This document shows, one piece after another, positions 32,454 through 39,244 of a stretch of DNA of 39,244 nucleotides. The notes beneath the pieces were generated by a model. That model saw only the letters and a program-made list of their open reading frames with translations. It was not told the origin of the DNA and made no database searches. Every line of letters begins with the position of its first letter. The first letter of the stretch is position 1. Source of the stretch: Methylobacterium sp. WSM2598 (GTDB lineage: Bacteria; Pseudomonadota; Alphaproteobacteria; Rhizobiales; Beijerinckiaceae); assembly GCF_000379105.1 (NCBI RefSeq), contig NZ_KB900610.1, positions 1-39,244 of the forward strand. The letters run 5' to 3'. Both the position numbers and the translations under genes were made by a program.

Positions 32454-32902
32454 CTTTTCCTCTAATTGGCTAAAAGGTTTCAACATGAAACCTGACTAGC
32501 CCTAGTGGCAATGAACGACGGGAATGCTGTCACGGACTGGAAATTAAAGGGTGGCGCGGGCCGGAGCGCAGCGACAACACGGCCTTTTATTTCCACGCTT
32601 GCGCCCGGTCCTTGGCAGCAGGGGGCGTTAGGCCCCAAGCGAACGAAAGGAAAGTCAGCCGTCAGGCTGTCGCGTCCTCTGCCTTCGATGGCGGACATGG
32701 GCGCCGGCATCGACCTTGAAAGCGATGCAATCGAAAACGCGTGAGGGACAGTCACCGAACGGCCGAGACTACAGGCTCGGGGAGCGCCCTTGCGCGAGTA
32801 TGGCCCGGCCCGACAGGGACACGCCCAAAACCCCGATAATGACCAACTGCTGACCATTTCCAGAATTTGCGGTGGAGATGCCATGCCCGGTATAATGGGG
32901 TC
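32454..32902. promoter_or_regulatory. Gap with promoter for the 32903 gene
   Basis: No gene supported in this 449-base stretch. Near its right end TTGCGG (32867-32872), an 18-base spacer and TATAAT (32891-32896) form a promoter-like pair whose transcript would begin at about the ATG at 32903, so the message may be leaderless. Confidence 0.5.
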
Positions 32903-33115
32903 ATGGGGACACCCGACGACGATCTGAAAGCCGCCGTCCTCGACCTATGCCGCATATTCGGCATTAGCGCCGATAACACGGTCAGCGCGGCAAAAATGGT
33001 GGACGCGATAACGCTCCGGGCGCTGCAATCTGCCGAGCCTGCTAATCCCCATACGTCGCGCGTGTTGCAGGATAATCTCCGCGACGAAGCGCCCTGGATA
33101 ATGACACATCCCTGA
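32903..33115 (+). CDS. Small hypothetical protein
   Basis: 70 residues: D-D-D-L-K-A-A-V-L-D-L-C-R-I-F-G and a helical remainder. The ATG is 6 bases after a TATAAT box. No domain recognised. Confidence 0.55.
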   Translation: MGTPDDDLKAAVLDLCRIFGISADNTVSAAKMVDAITLRALQSAEPANPHTSRVLQDNLRDEAPWIMTHP

Positions 33116-33163
33116 AAATGGCATAATCCCAGCTTCAAAATCCGCATTTAAGCGAGGCCAGCC

Positions 33164-33505
33164 ATGTTCGATGACGTCAAGCATGTGAAGGGCATGGTTG
33201 CCCGCATGAAGCCGGGCGGATGCCTGCGGCGCGATCCGCTGGAGGATGATTGGGTGCAATTCGGCCTTTGGGTGTCATGGTACGACGCACCGAAAGAACG
33301 GCTCGAAATGCGCGAGGACAAAGCGGCCCCGGTCGATGAGGCAATCTCCGGCATGGTCACGGCCGGCGAGCTGATCGAGGTCGAGAAGGGCAGACAATGG
33401 GAAAGGCGATCAGACGATGGAAAAGGCGATGAAGCGCCTGATCCAATGGTTCCGGACGCGGTATGCGCCGGTCCTTCCTCCACCAGCCCCGCCATACGTC
33501 CCTGA
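33164..33505 (+). CDS. Small hypothetical protein
   Basis: 113 residues: D-D-W-V-Q-F-G-L-W-V-S-W-Y-D near 30, then a charged helix. The last 30 residues overlap the next gene in another frame and look low-complexity, so the functional part may be the first 80 residues. Confidence 0.6.
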   Translation: MFDDVKHVKGMVARMKPGGCLRRDPLEDDWVQFGLWVSWYDAPKERLEMREDKAAPVDEAISGMVTAGELIEVEKGRQWERRSDDGKGDEAPDPMVPDAVCAGPSSTSPAIRP

Positions 33506-33746
33506 GACGCCAAGCGGGCTGCGGCCGTCGTCGGATGCGGCCGAGGACCATTACCCGCCGTTGGATGGCCGGATCTCGCGCGGCCATCCTGACGCCGCCT
33601 GCTTCGCGGGAGAGATGCTGCCGGGGGATGAGGTCTGGTCGTTTTGCAGCCCTGAAGAGGATTGGCGGGCCAAAGGCGGACAGAGAGGCGTCGCCTTGGT
33701 GCGGAATGGCAAGGTGGTGCGCTCGGTCGTCACGATGATGAGCTGA
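33417..33746 (+). CDS. Small hypothetical protein, proline-rich N-terminus
   Basis: 109 residues; an alternative ATG lies at 33429. Proline-rich stretch near 20-35, then beta-rich W-S-F-C-S, V-A-L-V-R-N-G-K-V-V-R. It overlaps the 33164 gene by up to 89 bases in a different frame. No domain recognised. Confidence 0.55.
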   Translation: MEKAMKRLIQWFRTRYAPVLPPPAPPYVPETPSGLRPSSDAAEDHYPPLDGRISRGHPDAACFAGEMLPGDEVWSFCSPEEDWRAKGGQRGVALVRNGKVVRSVVTMMS

Positions 33747-33840
33747 TGGCGTGACCAACCGGTGACCACATAATCGGCCTTGAAAATCATTTCGGCCTGC
33801 GCGAGATAATCCGCGTTCCTCCTATCAGGGAGTGCGGGCC

Positions 33841-34413
33841 ATGTGGACCCCTGTAACTGCATCAGAGGTCGAGCACATTAAGGGACGCTTCGAGGATTTC
33901 GAAGCCCCGGACAATCTGGAAGCCGAATATATCGAACCGCCGTTTTATACACGCGCCGCCATCCTCCGGCTGCGGTGCACCGAACTCGGTAACGCCTACT
34001 ATATCGCGGTCGGGGACGGGGAATTATCCGAGCGGGAATTCTATCCGCTGGATGGCAATACGTACTTCGTCCATGAGGCAAACAAAAAGGCCGGCATAAC
34101 GCTGGAAACCCCCGCCCAGGCGGAAGCGTATATGTATTTCTTTTGCTACATGATGGAGCGGGGTGATTACCGGTTCAACATCCTCGATAATATCGACGGA
34201 TTCACGGTCGTTGAGAGAGCGCCGCCGTCCGTAACCCCTCCGGTTTTTAAAGGTGCTGTCACGACAGAAAACGGATCGGGGTTTCTGTTTGGGGCATTCA
34301 TGGAATACGGGGGTCACCTGTTCAACACGGATATTGCGGTGCTGACAGACGGATACCTCGAAATGTTGGATGACGATCCGTACGGGCCGCTGGTGCCGGT
34401 CACAAGGCACTAA
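33841..34413 (+). CDS. Hypothetical protein, acidic, beta-rich
   Basis: 190 residues from the ATG at 33841 (GGGAG upstream). Acidic throughout with repeated aromatic residues (Y-Y-I-A-V-G-D, F-L-F-G-A-F-M-E-Y-G-G). The stop overlaps the convergent WGR gene by 4 bases. No domain recognised. Confidence 0.7.
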   Translation: MWTPVTASEVEHIKGRFEDFEAPDNLEAEYIEPPFYTRAAILRLRCTELGNAYYIAVGDGELSEREFYPLDGNTYFVHEANKKAGITLETPAQAEAYMYFFCYMMERGDYRFNILDNIDGFTVVERAPPSVTPPVFKGAVTTENGSGFLFGAFMEYGGHLFNTDIAVLTDGYLEMLDDDPYGPLVPVTRH

Positions 34414-34637
34414 CGCGGGACATAGCCGCGTTTCAGCTTTCGGGTGAGGGCAAGGGCCGCGGCATCGTCTGCGGCCTTTTCGCTGTCGTGCCACGTCTCC
34501 GTCACCCGGCCTTCAGTGCCGATGCGTCCCCACTGGCGCACGGCCGCAAACTGCCCGAACAGGTTGGGCTGCACGTCGATCCGATAAAACCGAGCCATGT
34601 TTTTATCAGGATCGATGCGAATAAGGTGGAACGGCAT
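34410..34637 (-). CDS. WGR domain protein
   Basis: 75 residues, almost entirely a WGR domain: F-G-Q-F-A-A-V-R-Q-W-G-R-I-G-T-E-G-R. Such domains bind nucleic acid ends in PARP-like and bacterial accessory proteins. It stands alone next to the defence island, on the opposite strand. Confidence 0.85.
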   Translation of the reverse strand: MPFHLIRIDPDKNMARFYRIDVQPNLFGQFAAVRQWGRIGTEGRVTETWHDSEKAADDAAALALTRKLKRGYVPR

Positions 34638-34839
34638 AATGAGGGACGCCTGGCCTAAAAATTACATAAGGCCATTATGCCCCTTGTCCCCATAATGTCC
34701 ACTTCGTCCGAACAAGCGGAGAAATCAAGCTTGACCGTACGGTGGCAGAACTGCCACCATCCCGCTTGCTTGGGCACCTTGCTCCAACGGCCTCAGCGCC
34801 TCGGAACCAAGGAAGTCAGCCGGAGCCGAGGGAGGGGCG
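34638..34839. promoter_or_regulatory. Leader of the defence island
   Basis: It contains the perfect inverted repeat GGTGGCAG-AA-CTGCCACC (34741-34758), a TTGACC (34731-34736) and CATAAT/ATTATG motifs near 34671-34698. The palindrome is a good candidate operator for the XRE protein that begins at 34840. A complete -35/-10 pair is not clear. Confidence 0.5.
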
Positions 34840-35154
34840 ATGCACGAGGAGCGGGCAGACCTGACGCGCAGCGGCGCGGAGCCTGCCGTGACGCTCAGTC
34901 TCCCAGGCTCCGACATCCCGCACGCCAAACGCGCCATGGCGGCCGAGATCATGAAGGCCCTCGACGCTCGCCAGTGGTCAACGCGGAAGGCCGAGCAGGA
35001 GACAGGCGTGAACCACGCCGATTTCACCCGTATCCGCCGCGCAAACGTCAGCCGATACAGCCTTGAGCGACTGATGGCGATCCTTCAGGCTCTAGGCCAG
35101 GACGTCGAGTTATCCGTGCATGTGCAGTCCAGGTCGTCAGACAATGTTGCGTAA
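34840..35154 (+). CDS. Small XRE-family regulator (controller of the restriction-like operon)
   Basis: 104 residues. The HTH region runs from about residue 45 (W-S-T-R-K-A-E-Q-E-T-G-V, then F-T-R-I-R-R-A-N-V, then S-L-E-R-L-M-A-I-L-Q-A-L-G). The first 30 residues are a polar extension. It ends 18 bases before the methyltransferase start on the same strand, like controller proteins of restriction-modification operons, which delay nuclease production until DNA is protected. The operator is likely the palindrome at 34741-34758. Confidence 0.8.
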   Translation: MHEERADLTRSGAEPAVTLSLPGSDIPHAKRAMAAEIMKALDARQWSTRKAEQETGVNHADFTRIRRANVSRYSLERLMAILQALGQDVELSVHVQSRSSDNVA

Positions 35155-35172
35155 AACTCGGAAATCTGTGGC

Positions 35173-37920
35173 ATGAACGCGGTAGAGATCGAAGAAGCAA
35201 TATCAGCACTGGCCGAGCGTCCCTTCGATGCCGCCGAGTTCCCCTATGCGTTTCTAGAGGCCTTCGGAAACAAGGAAACCACGCTGAAGCGCCTGCGCAG
35301 CGGTGCCTCGAACAAGTCCGATGTCGGGGGCGTGCTTCAGACCAACAACATCCATATCGCAACCTGTCAGCCGGGCGAGGTCACGAGCACGCTCGCGCTG
35401 CTGAAAGCCAGCCCTGCCACAGCACGAGCGAAGGCGCGGTTTGTGCTGGCGACCGATGGCGACCTATTCGAGGCGGAAGATCTAACCTCAGATGATGCCC
35501 CGATCAGCTGCACCTACAGCGATTTCCCGAACCACTTTGGCTTTTTCCTGCCGCTGGCGGGCATCACGACCGTCAAGCAGGTTCGCGAAAGCTCCTTCGA
35601 CATACGGGCGACCAGCCGCCTCAATAAGCTCTATGTCGAGCTGCTGAAGGACAACCCGGCCTGGGGCACAGCCAGCCGCCGCCCTGACATGAACCACTTC
35701 ATGGCGCGGCTGATCTTCTGCTTTTTTGCCGAGGATACCGACATCTTCGCCGGCAGCGGCACGTTCACCGCAGCCATTGAAACGATGAGCGCCAAGGACT
35801 CCTCGAACACGCACGAGGTCATCAGCACGCTGTTCCGCGCCATGAACACCAAGGCGGAGGATCGGGCGAGGGAAGGCATTCCGCGTTGGGCCGACCGCTT
35901 TCCCTATGTGAACGGCGGCCTGTTTTCCGGCAGCACGGAAGTGCCGCGGTTCAGCCGCATCGCCCGGTCCTTCCTGCTGCACATCGGCGGCCTGGATTGG
36001 AAAAAAATCAACCCGGACATCTTCGGGTCGATGATCCAGGCCGTGGCGGACGAGGACGAACGCGGCGCGCTCGGTATGCACTACACGAGCGTGCCGAACA
36101 TCCTGAAGGTGCTGAACCCGCTGTTTCTCGATGACCTACGGGAGCGGCTGGAAGAGGCGGGCGACAATGCCCGCATGCTGCTCAACCTGCGCAAGCGCAT
36201 GTCGAAGATCCGTGTCTTTGATCCGGCGTGCGGTTCCGGCAACTTCCTTGTCATTGCCTACAAGGAAATGCGGGCCATCGAGGCGGAGATCAACCGTCGC
36301 CGCGAGGAAGCCGACCGGCGGACGGAAATCCCGCTGACGAACTTCCGTGGCATCGAGCTGCGCGATTTCCCGGCCGAGATCGCGCGCCTGGCACTTATCA
36401 TCGCCGAGTACCAGTGCGACGTGCTCTACCGGGGCCAGAAGGAAGCGCTTCAGGATTTCCTGCCGCTCGACGCGCAGAATTGGATTACGAGCGGAAATGC
36501 GCTGCGGCTCGATTGGCTCAGCATCTGCCCGCCGACGGGCACGGGTGTAAAACACCATGCTGACGATCTATTCCATACGCCACTTAATCAGGCCCAAATT
36601 GATTTTGAAAACGAGGGCGGCGAAACGTATATCTGCGGAAACCCGCCGTATGTGGGCGATAAATACCAGACCAGGAGTCAGAAAGACGACCTGAAAAGCC
36701 TGGCCGAAAAAGACGTTCGCGCAATAGATTACATAGCCGGCTGGTTTTGGAAAGCGTCGGAATACATAAATTGTGGTGGCAGATTTGCTTTTGTCTCCAC
36801 GAATTCGATATGCCAGGGTATTCAGGTCCCGTTAATTTGGCCGAAGATTGCTGCTGCTGGGCAGAGCATATTCTTCGGATACAAGGATTTTCTTTGGGGC
36901 AACAACGCCGCCAAGAACGCGCAGGTCACGTGCATCATCGTTGGCGTCGCGAGTGCGGACACCAAGCCGAAATACATATTTGACGGGGACGAACGTAAAG
37001 AGGCCGACAACATCAACTTCTATTTAGCGCCTGGCAAAAATGTCATCGTCGAAAGAGCGAGTGAACCGATCTCGGATGTCGCGATCATGTTTGGCGGCAA
37101 TATACCCCGAGATCAGGGCAATCTGATCCTCTCAACCCAAGAAGCGAAAGATTTAACGGCCTCGTATCCGGACGCGGCGGTTCTTATCAGACCGATCCGG
37201 GGTTCGAGCGAGTTTATCAACGGCTTGGAACGCTATTGCCTATGGATCGATGATGCGCGGGCTCCGCTCGCTCGTTCCATCGCGCCGATTGACGCGAGGC
37301 TCGAGCGCGTCCGTGAATATCGCAGGAATGGCAGCGAGCGCGGACGCGCGGGTCTCGACACCCCTTATAAGTTCGAGCGAACGATAATTGGACGTGACCA
37401 TACGATCGTCATTCCCAGCGTTTCATCGGAACGCCGCCCCTACCTTCCGTGCGGACTGCTGCCTCCAAGCACAATCATCTCGAATAAGTGCTACGGTCTC
37501 TACGACGCTCCACTCTGGAATATGGCGCTGATCGCCTCGCGCCTGCATTGGGTATGGATCAAGACCGTATGTACAACGATGAGGACGGATTTCTCCTATA
37601 CTAATACGATTGGCTGGAATACCTTTCCCGTCCCCACCCTCACGGAAAAGAACAAAGCTGATCTCACTCGTGGCGCAGAGGATATCCTACTAACGCGTGA
37701 AGCGCATTTTCCTGCGACCATCGCTGATCTCTATGATCCCGACGGCATGCCAGCCGATTTGCGCGAAGCGCACGAACGCAACGATGAGGTGCTGGAGCGT
37801 ATCTATATTGGGCGCAGGTTCAAGAACGACACAGAACGTCTCGAAAAACTGTTTGAGCTTTATACGAAAATGACGACTATTCAGGGAACGACCAAAAAGA
37901 AGGCAGGGGCCCGCGCGTGA
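35173..37920 (+). CDS. Large MmeI-like class I SAM-dependent DNA methyltransferase
   Basis: 915 residues. SAM motif I is F-D-P-A-C-G-S-G-N-F (349-358), and the catalytic motif N-P-P-Y at 490-493 indicates adenine N6 (or amino) methylation. The stretch R-D-F-P-A-E-I-A-R-L-A-L-I-I-A-E-Y-Q (about 400-415) matches MmeI-type enzymes. In MmeI an N-terminal D...ExK nuclease is present; I see no such motif in the first 130 residues here, suggesting cleavage is done by another subunit. DNA encoding about 460-640, after motif IV, is more AT-rich and may be an exchanged target-recognition segment. The stop overlaps the helicase GTG start (37917). Confidence 0.9.
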   Translation: MNAVEIEEAISALAERPFDAAEFPYAFLEAFGNKETTLKRLRSGASNKSDVGGVLQTNNIHIATCQPGEVTSTLALLKASPATARAKARFVLATDGDLFEAEDLTSDDAPISCTYSDFPNHFGFFLPLAGITTVKQVRESSFDIRATSRLNKLYVELLKDNPAWGTASRRPDMNHFMARLIFCFFAEDTDIFAGSGTFTAAIETMSAKDSSNTHEVISTLFRAMNTKAEDRAREGIPRWADRFPYVNGGLFSGSTEVPRFSRIARSFLLHIGGLDWKKINPDIFGSMIQAVADEDERGALGMHYTSVPNILKVLNPLFLDDLRERLEEAGDNARMLLNLRKRMSKIRVFDPACGSGNFLVIAYKEMRAIEAEINRRREEADRRTEIPLTNFRGIELRDFPAEIARLALIIAEYQCDVLYRGQKEALQDFLPLDAQNWITSGNALRLDWLSICPPTGTGVKHHADDLFHTPLNQAQIDFENEGGETYICGNPPYVGDKYQTRSQKDDLKSLAEKDVRAIDYIAGWFWKASEYINCGGRFAFVSTNSICQGIQVPLIWPKIAAAGQSIFFGYKDFLWGNNAAKNAQVTCIIVGVASADTKPKYIFDGDERKEADNINFYLAPGKNVIVERASEPISDVAIMFGGNIPRDQGNLILSTQEAKDLTASYPDAAVLIRPIRGSSEFINGLERYCLWIDDARAPLARSIAPIDARLERVREYRRNGSERGRAGLDTPYKFERTIIGRDHTIVIPSVSSERRPYLPCGLLPPSTIISNKCYGLYDAPLWNMALIASRLHWVWIKTVCTTMRTDFSYTNTIGWNTFPVPTLTEKNKADLTRGAEDILLTREAHFPATIADLYDPDGMPADLREAHERNDEVLERIYIGRRFKNDTERLEKLFELYTKMTTIQGTTKKKAGARA

Positions 37921-39244
37921 CGAACACTATCAAGTCAGTTCCATCCGTTTCGGTTTCCTATGCGGGGAATGGCAGTTCCACCAAGGCCAATGAACTCGGC
38001 ATGCGGCCTATGCAGGAGCGCGCTTTCGAAAAGCGGGGCGAGCAGTACCTGTTGATTAAATCGCCCCCTGCGTCGGGCAAAAGCCGTGCGCTGATGTTCG
38101 TCGCTCTCGACAAGCTCCACAATCAGGGCCTGAAGCAGGCCATCATCGTTGTGCCAGAAAAGTCCATCGGCTCAAGCTTCCACGACGAGCAGCTTAGCAA
38201 GCACGGTTTTTGGGCCGACTGGCACGTTGAGCCAAAATGGAACCTCTGCGACGCGCCGGGCAACGATAACGGCGGCAAGGTTAGCTCGGTCGGCGCGTTC
38301 CTCGAGAGCGCCGACAAGGTCCTGGTTTGCACCCACGCGACCTTCCGCTTCGCCGTCGACAAGTTTGGGGTCGAGGCCTTTGATGACCGGCTGATTGCAG
38401 TCGATGAATTTCATCACGTATCTTCCAATCCCGATAACAAGCTGGGCCTGCATCTGGGGCAGTTCATCGCCCGTGACCGCGTGCACGTCGTGGCGATGAC
38501 AGGCTCGTATTTCCGGGGCGATGCCGAAGCTGTGCTGTCGCCCGAGGACGAGGGAAAATTCGAGAGCGTCACCTATACCTACTATGAGCAACTAAACGGC
38601 TACCAGTATCTGAAACGGCTCGACATCGGCTATTTCTTCTATTCTGGCTCCTACGCCGATGATATTTTGAAAGTATTGAACCCAGCCGAGAAGACCATCA
38701 TCCACATCCCGAGCGTCAATTCGCGCGAGAGCACGAAGGACAAAATCAAGGAGGTGGAGCACATCATCGAGGAGCTGGGTGCGTGGCAGGGGACCGATCC
38801 CGCTACGGGCTTCCAGCTCGTGAAGGCTGCGGATGGGCGGGTGCTGCGGGTTGCCGATCTGGTCGATGATGATCCTGCCAAGCGGGACCGCGTCTCTGCC
38901 GCGTTGAAGGACCCGGCGCAGAAGAACAATCGCGACCACGTGGACATCATCATCGCCCTCGGCATGGCGAAGGAGGGCTTCGATTGGATCTGGTGCGAGC
39001 ATGCCCTGACGGTTGGCTACCGCTCCAGCCTCACCGAGATCGTGCAGATCATCGGCCGGGCGACCCGCGACGCGCCGGGCAAGGCAAGCGCGCGCTTCTC
39101 TAACCTGATTGCCGAGCCCGCTGCCGCCGATGAAGTCGTCACTGAGGCGGTCAACGACACGCTGAAGGCCATCGCGGCCAGCCTGCTGATGGAGCAGGTG
39201 CTGGCGCCGCGCTTCGAGTTCACGCCGAAGAACCCACAGAGCGG
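37917..39244 (+). CDS. SF2 (DEAD/DEAH-type) helicase, N-terminal part; continues at 1-750
   Basis: GTG start overlapping the methyltransferase stop by 4 bases. Walker A-type motif S-P-P-A-S-G-K-S (49-56, K55), preceded by Q33 (Q-E-R-A-F); DEFH box at 163-166; T-G-S motif III at 195-197; and motif VI Q-I-I-G-R-A-T-R at 377-384. The frame runs off the right end and resumes at base 1 (see 1-750), giving 685 residues. SF2 helicases in restriction systems translocate along DNA and drive distant cleavage. Here it would join the methyltransferase and GIY-YIG nuclease. That joint role is inference from order and coupling. Confidence 0.92.
   Translation, partial: MTNTIKSVPSVSVSYAGNGSSTKANELGMRPMQERAFEKRGEQYLLIKSPPASGKSRALMFVALDKLHNQGLKQAIIVVPEKSIGSSFHDEQLSKHGFWADWHVEPKWNLCDAPGNDNGGKVSSVGAFLESADKVLVCTHATFRFAVDKFGVEAFDDRLIAVDEFHHVSSNPDNKLGLHLGQFIARDRVHVVAMTGSYFRGDAEAVLSPEDEGKFESVTYTYYEQLNGYQYLKRLDIGYFFYSGSYADDILKVLNPAEKTIIHIPSVNSRESTKDKIKEVEHIIEELGAWQGTDPATGFQLVKAADGRVLRVADLVDDDPAKRDRVSAALKDPAQKNNRDHVDIIIALGMAKEGFDWIWCEHALTVGYRSSLTEIVQIIGRATRDAPGKASARFSNLIAEPAAADEVVTEAVNDTLKAIAASLLMEQVLAPRFEFTPKNPQS
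39225..39244. repeat. Terminal direct overlap, right copy
   Basis: Exact copy of bases 1-20. See the left copy entry. Confidence 0.95.

Noticed and set aside
32610..32640. GCGTTAGGC resembling an integron attC core
   Set aside because: No matching partner core or integron gene, so chance similarity is more likely.
32505..32744. Possible 79-residue protein in the methyltransferase upstream gap
   Set aside because: No ribosome binding site or domain; composition looks intergenic.
34840..37920. Assignment of the operon to DISARM or BREX
   Set aside because: DUF1998 (DrmB), PLD (DrmC), PglZ and BrxL genes are absent, and the nuclease is GIY-YIG.
1..39244. CRISPR array, tRNA or rRNA genes
   Set aside because: No regularly spaced direct repeats with spacers and no tRNA/rRNA signatures were seen; the only regular array is the iterons.

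Overview
The window is a complete circular plasmid of about 39,224 bp, not a chromosomal fragment. The first 20 bases (1-20) recur exactly as the last 20 (39225-39244). One helicase gene also reads through the junction in frame, starting at 37917 and ending at 750. The backbone has an RPA-type replication initiator with iterons, a ParA plus ribbon-helix-helix partition pair, a MobC/relaxase pair, a VirD4-type coupling protein, Ssb, an H-NS-like protein and a HigB/HigA-type toxin-antitoxin pair. High GC, short overlapping plasmid genes and these families point to a proteobacterial host, perhaps an alphaproteobacterium; that placement is inference. No VirB/Trb mating-pair genes are present, so the plasmid looks mobilizable rather than self-transmissible.

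Defence island (34840 through the junction to 3977, all + strand, about 8.4 kb). The order is a small XRE regulator, a large MmeI-like DNA methyltransferase, an SF2 helicase, a GIY-YIG nuclease, then a SIR2-SLOG protein (ThsA-like) and a TIR-like protein (ThsB-like). The last two form a recognisable Thoeris system. The first four look like a modification/translocation/cleavage cassette that I cannot match to a named system. A ParA-type serine resolvase with a res-like site (4130-4850) borders the island.

Cargo (5213-12629). This holds an exported DUF1254-type protein, a smaller exported protein and an NTF2/SnoaL-like protein. It also holds a PD-(D/E)XK-like DUF4268 protein flanked by copies of a hyphenated palindrome, a DUF4258-like plus 623-residue unknown gene pair, and a frameshifted gene remnant.

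Replication, partition and mobilization (12847-20080). This runs from the H-NS-like gene and two hypotheticals through an iteron origin (14288-14590) to repA, the parB-like gene, parA, relaxase and mobC, the last five on the minus strand. A structured oriT candidate lies upstream of mobC.

Transfer-associated and leading region (20149-34637). The genes are a hypothetical regulator, a SprT-like protease, the coupling protein, a membrane J-domain protein, a zinc-ribbon protein and small membrane proteins, followed by ssb, the toxin-antitoxin pair, a HEPN-like protein with Cys pairs, an orphan DNA methyltransferase, a WGR protein and many small hypotheticals. A CACCTATACGGG-like motif recurs near repA/parB, in and upstream of parA, at 28233-28256 and at 30951-30991, suggesting a plasmid-wide operator or centromere.
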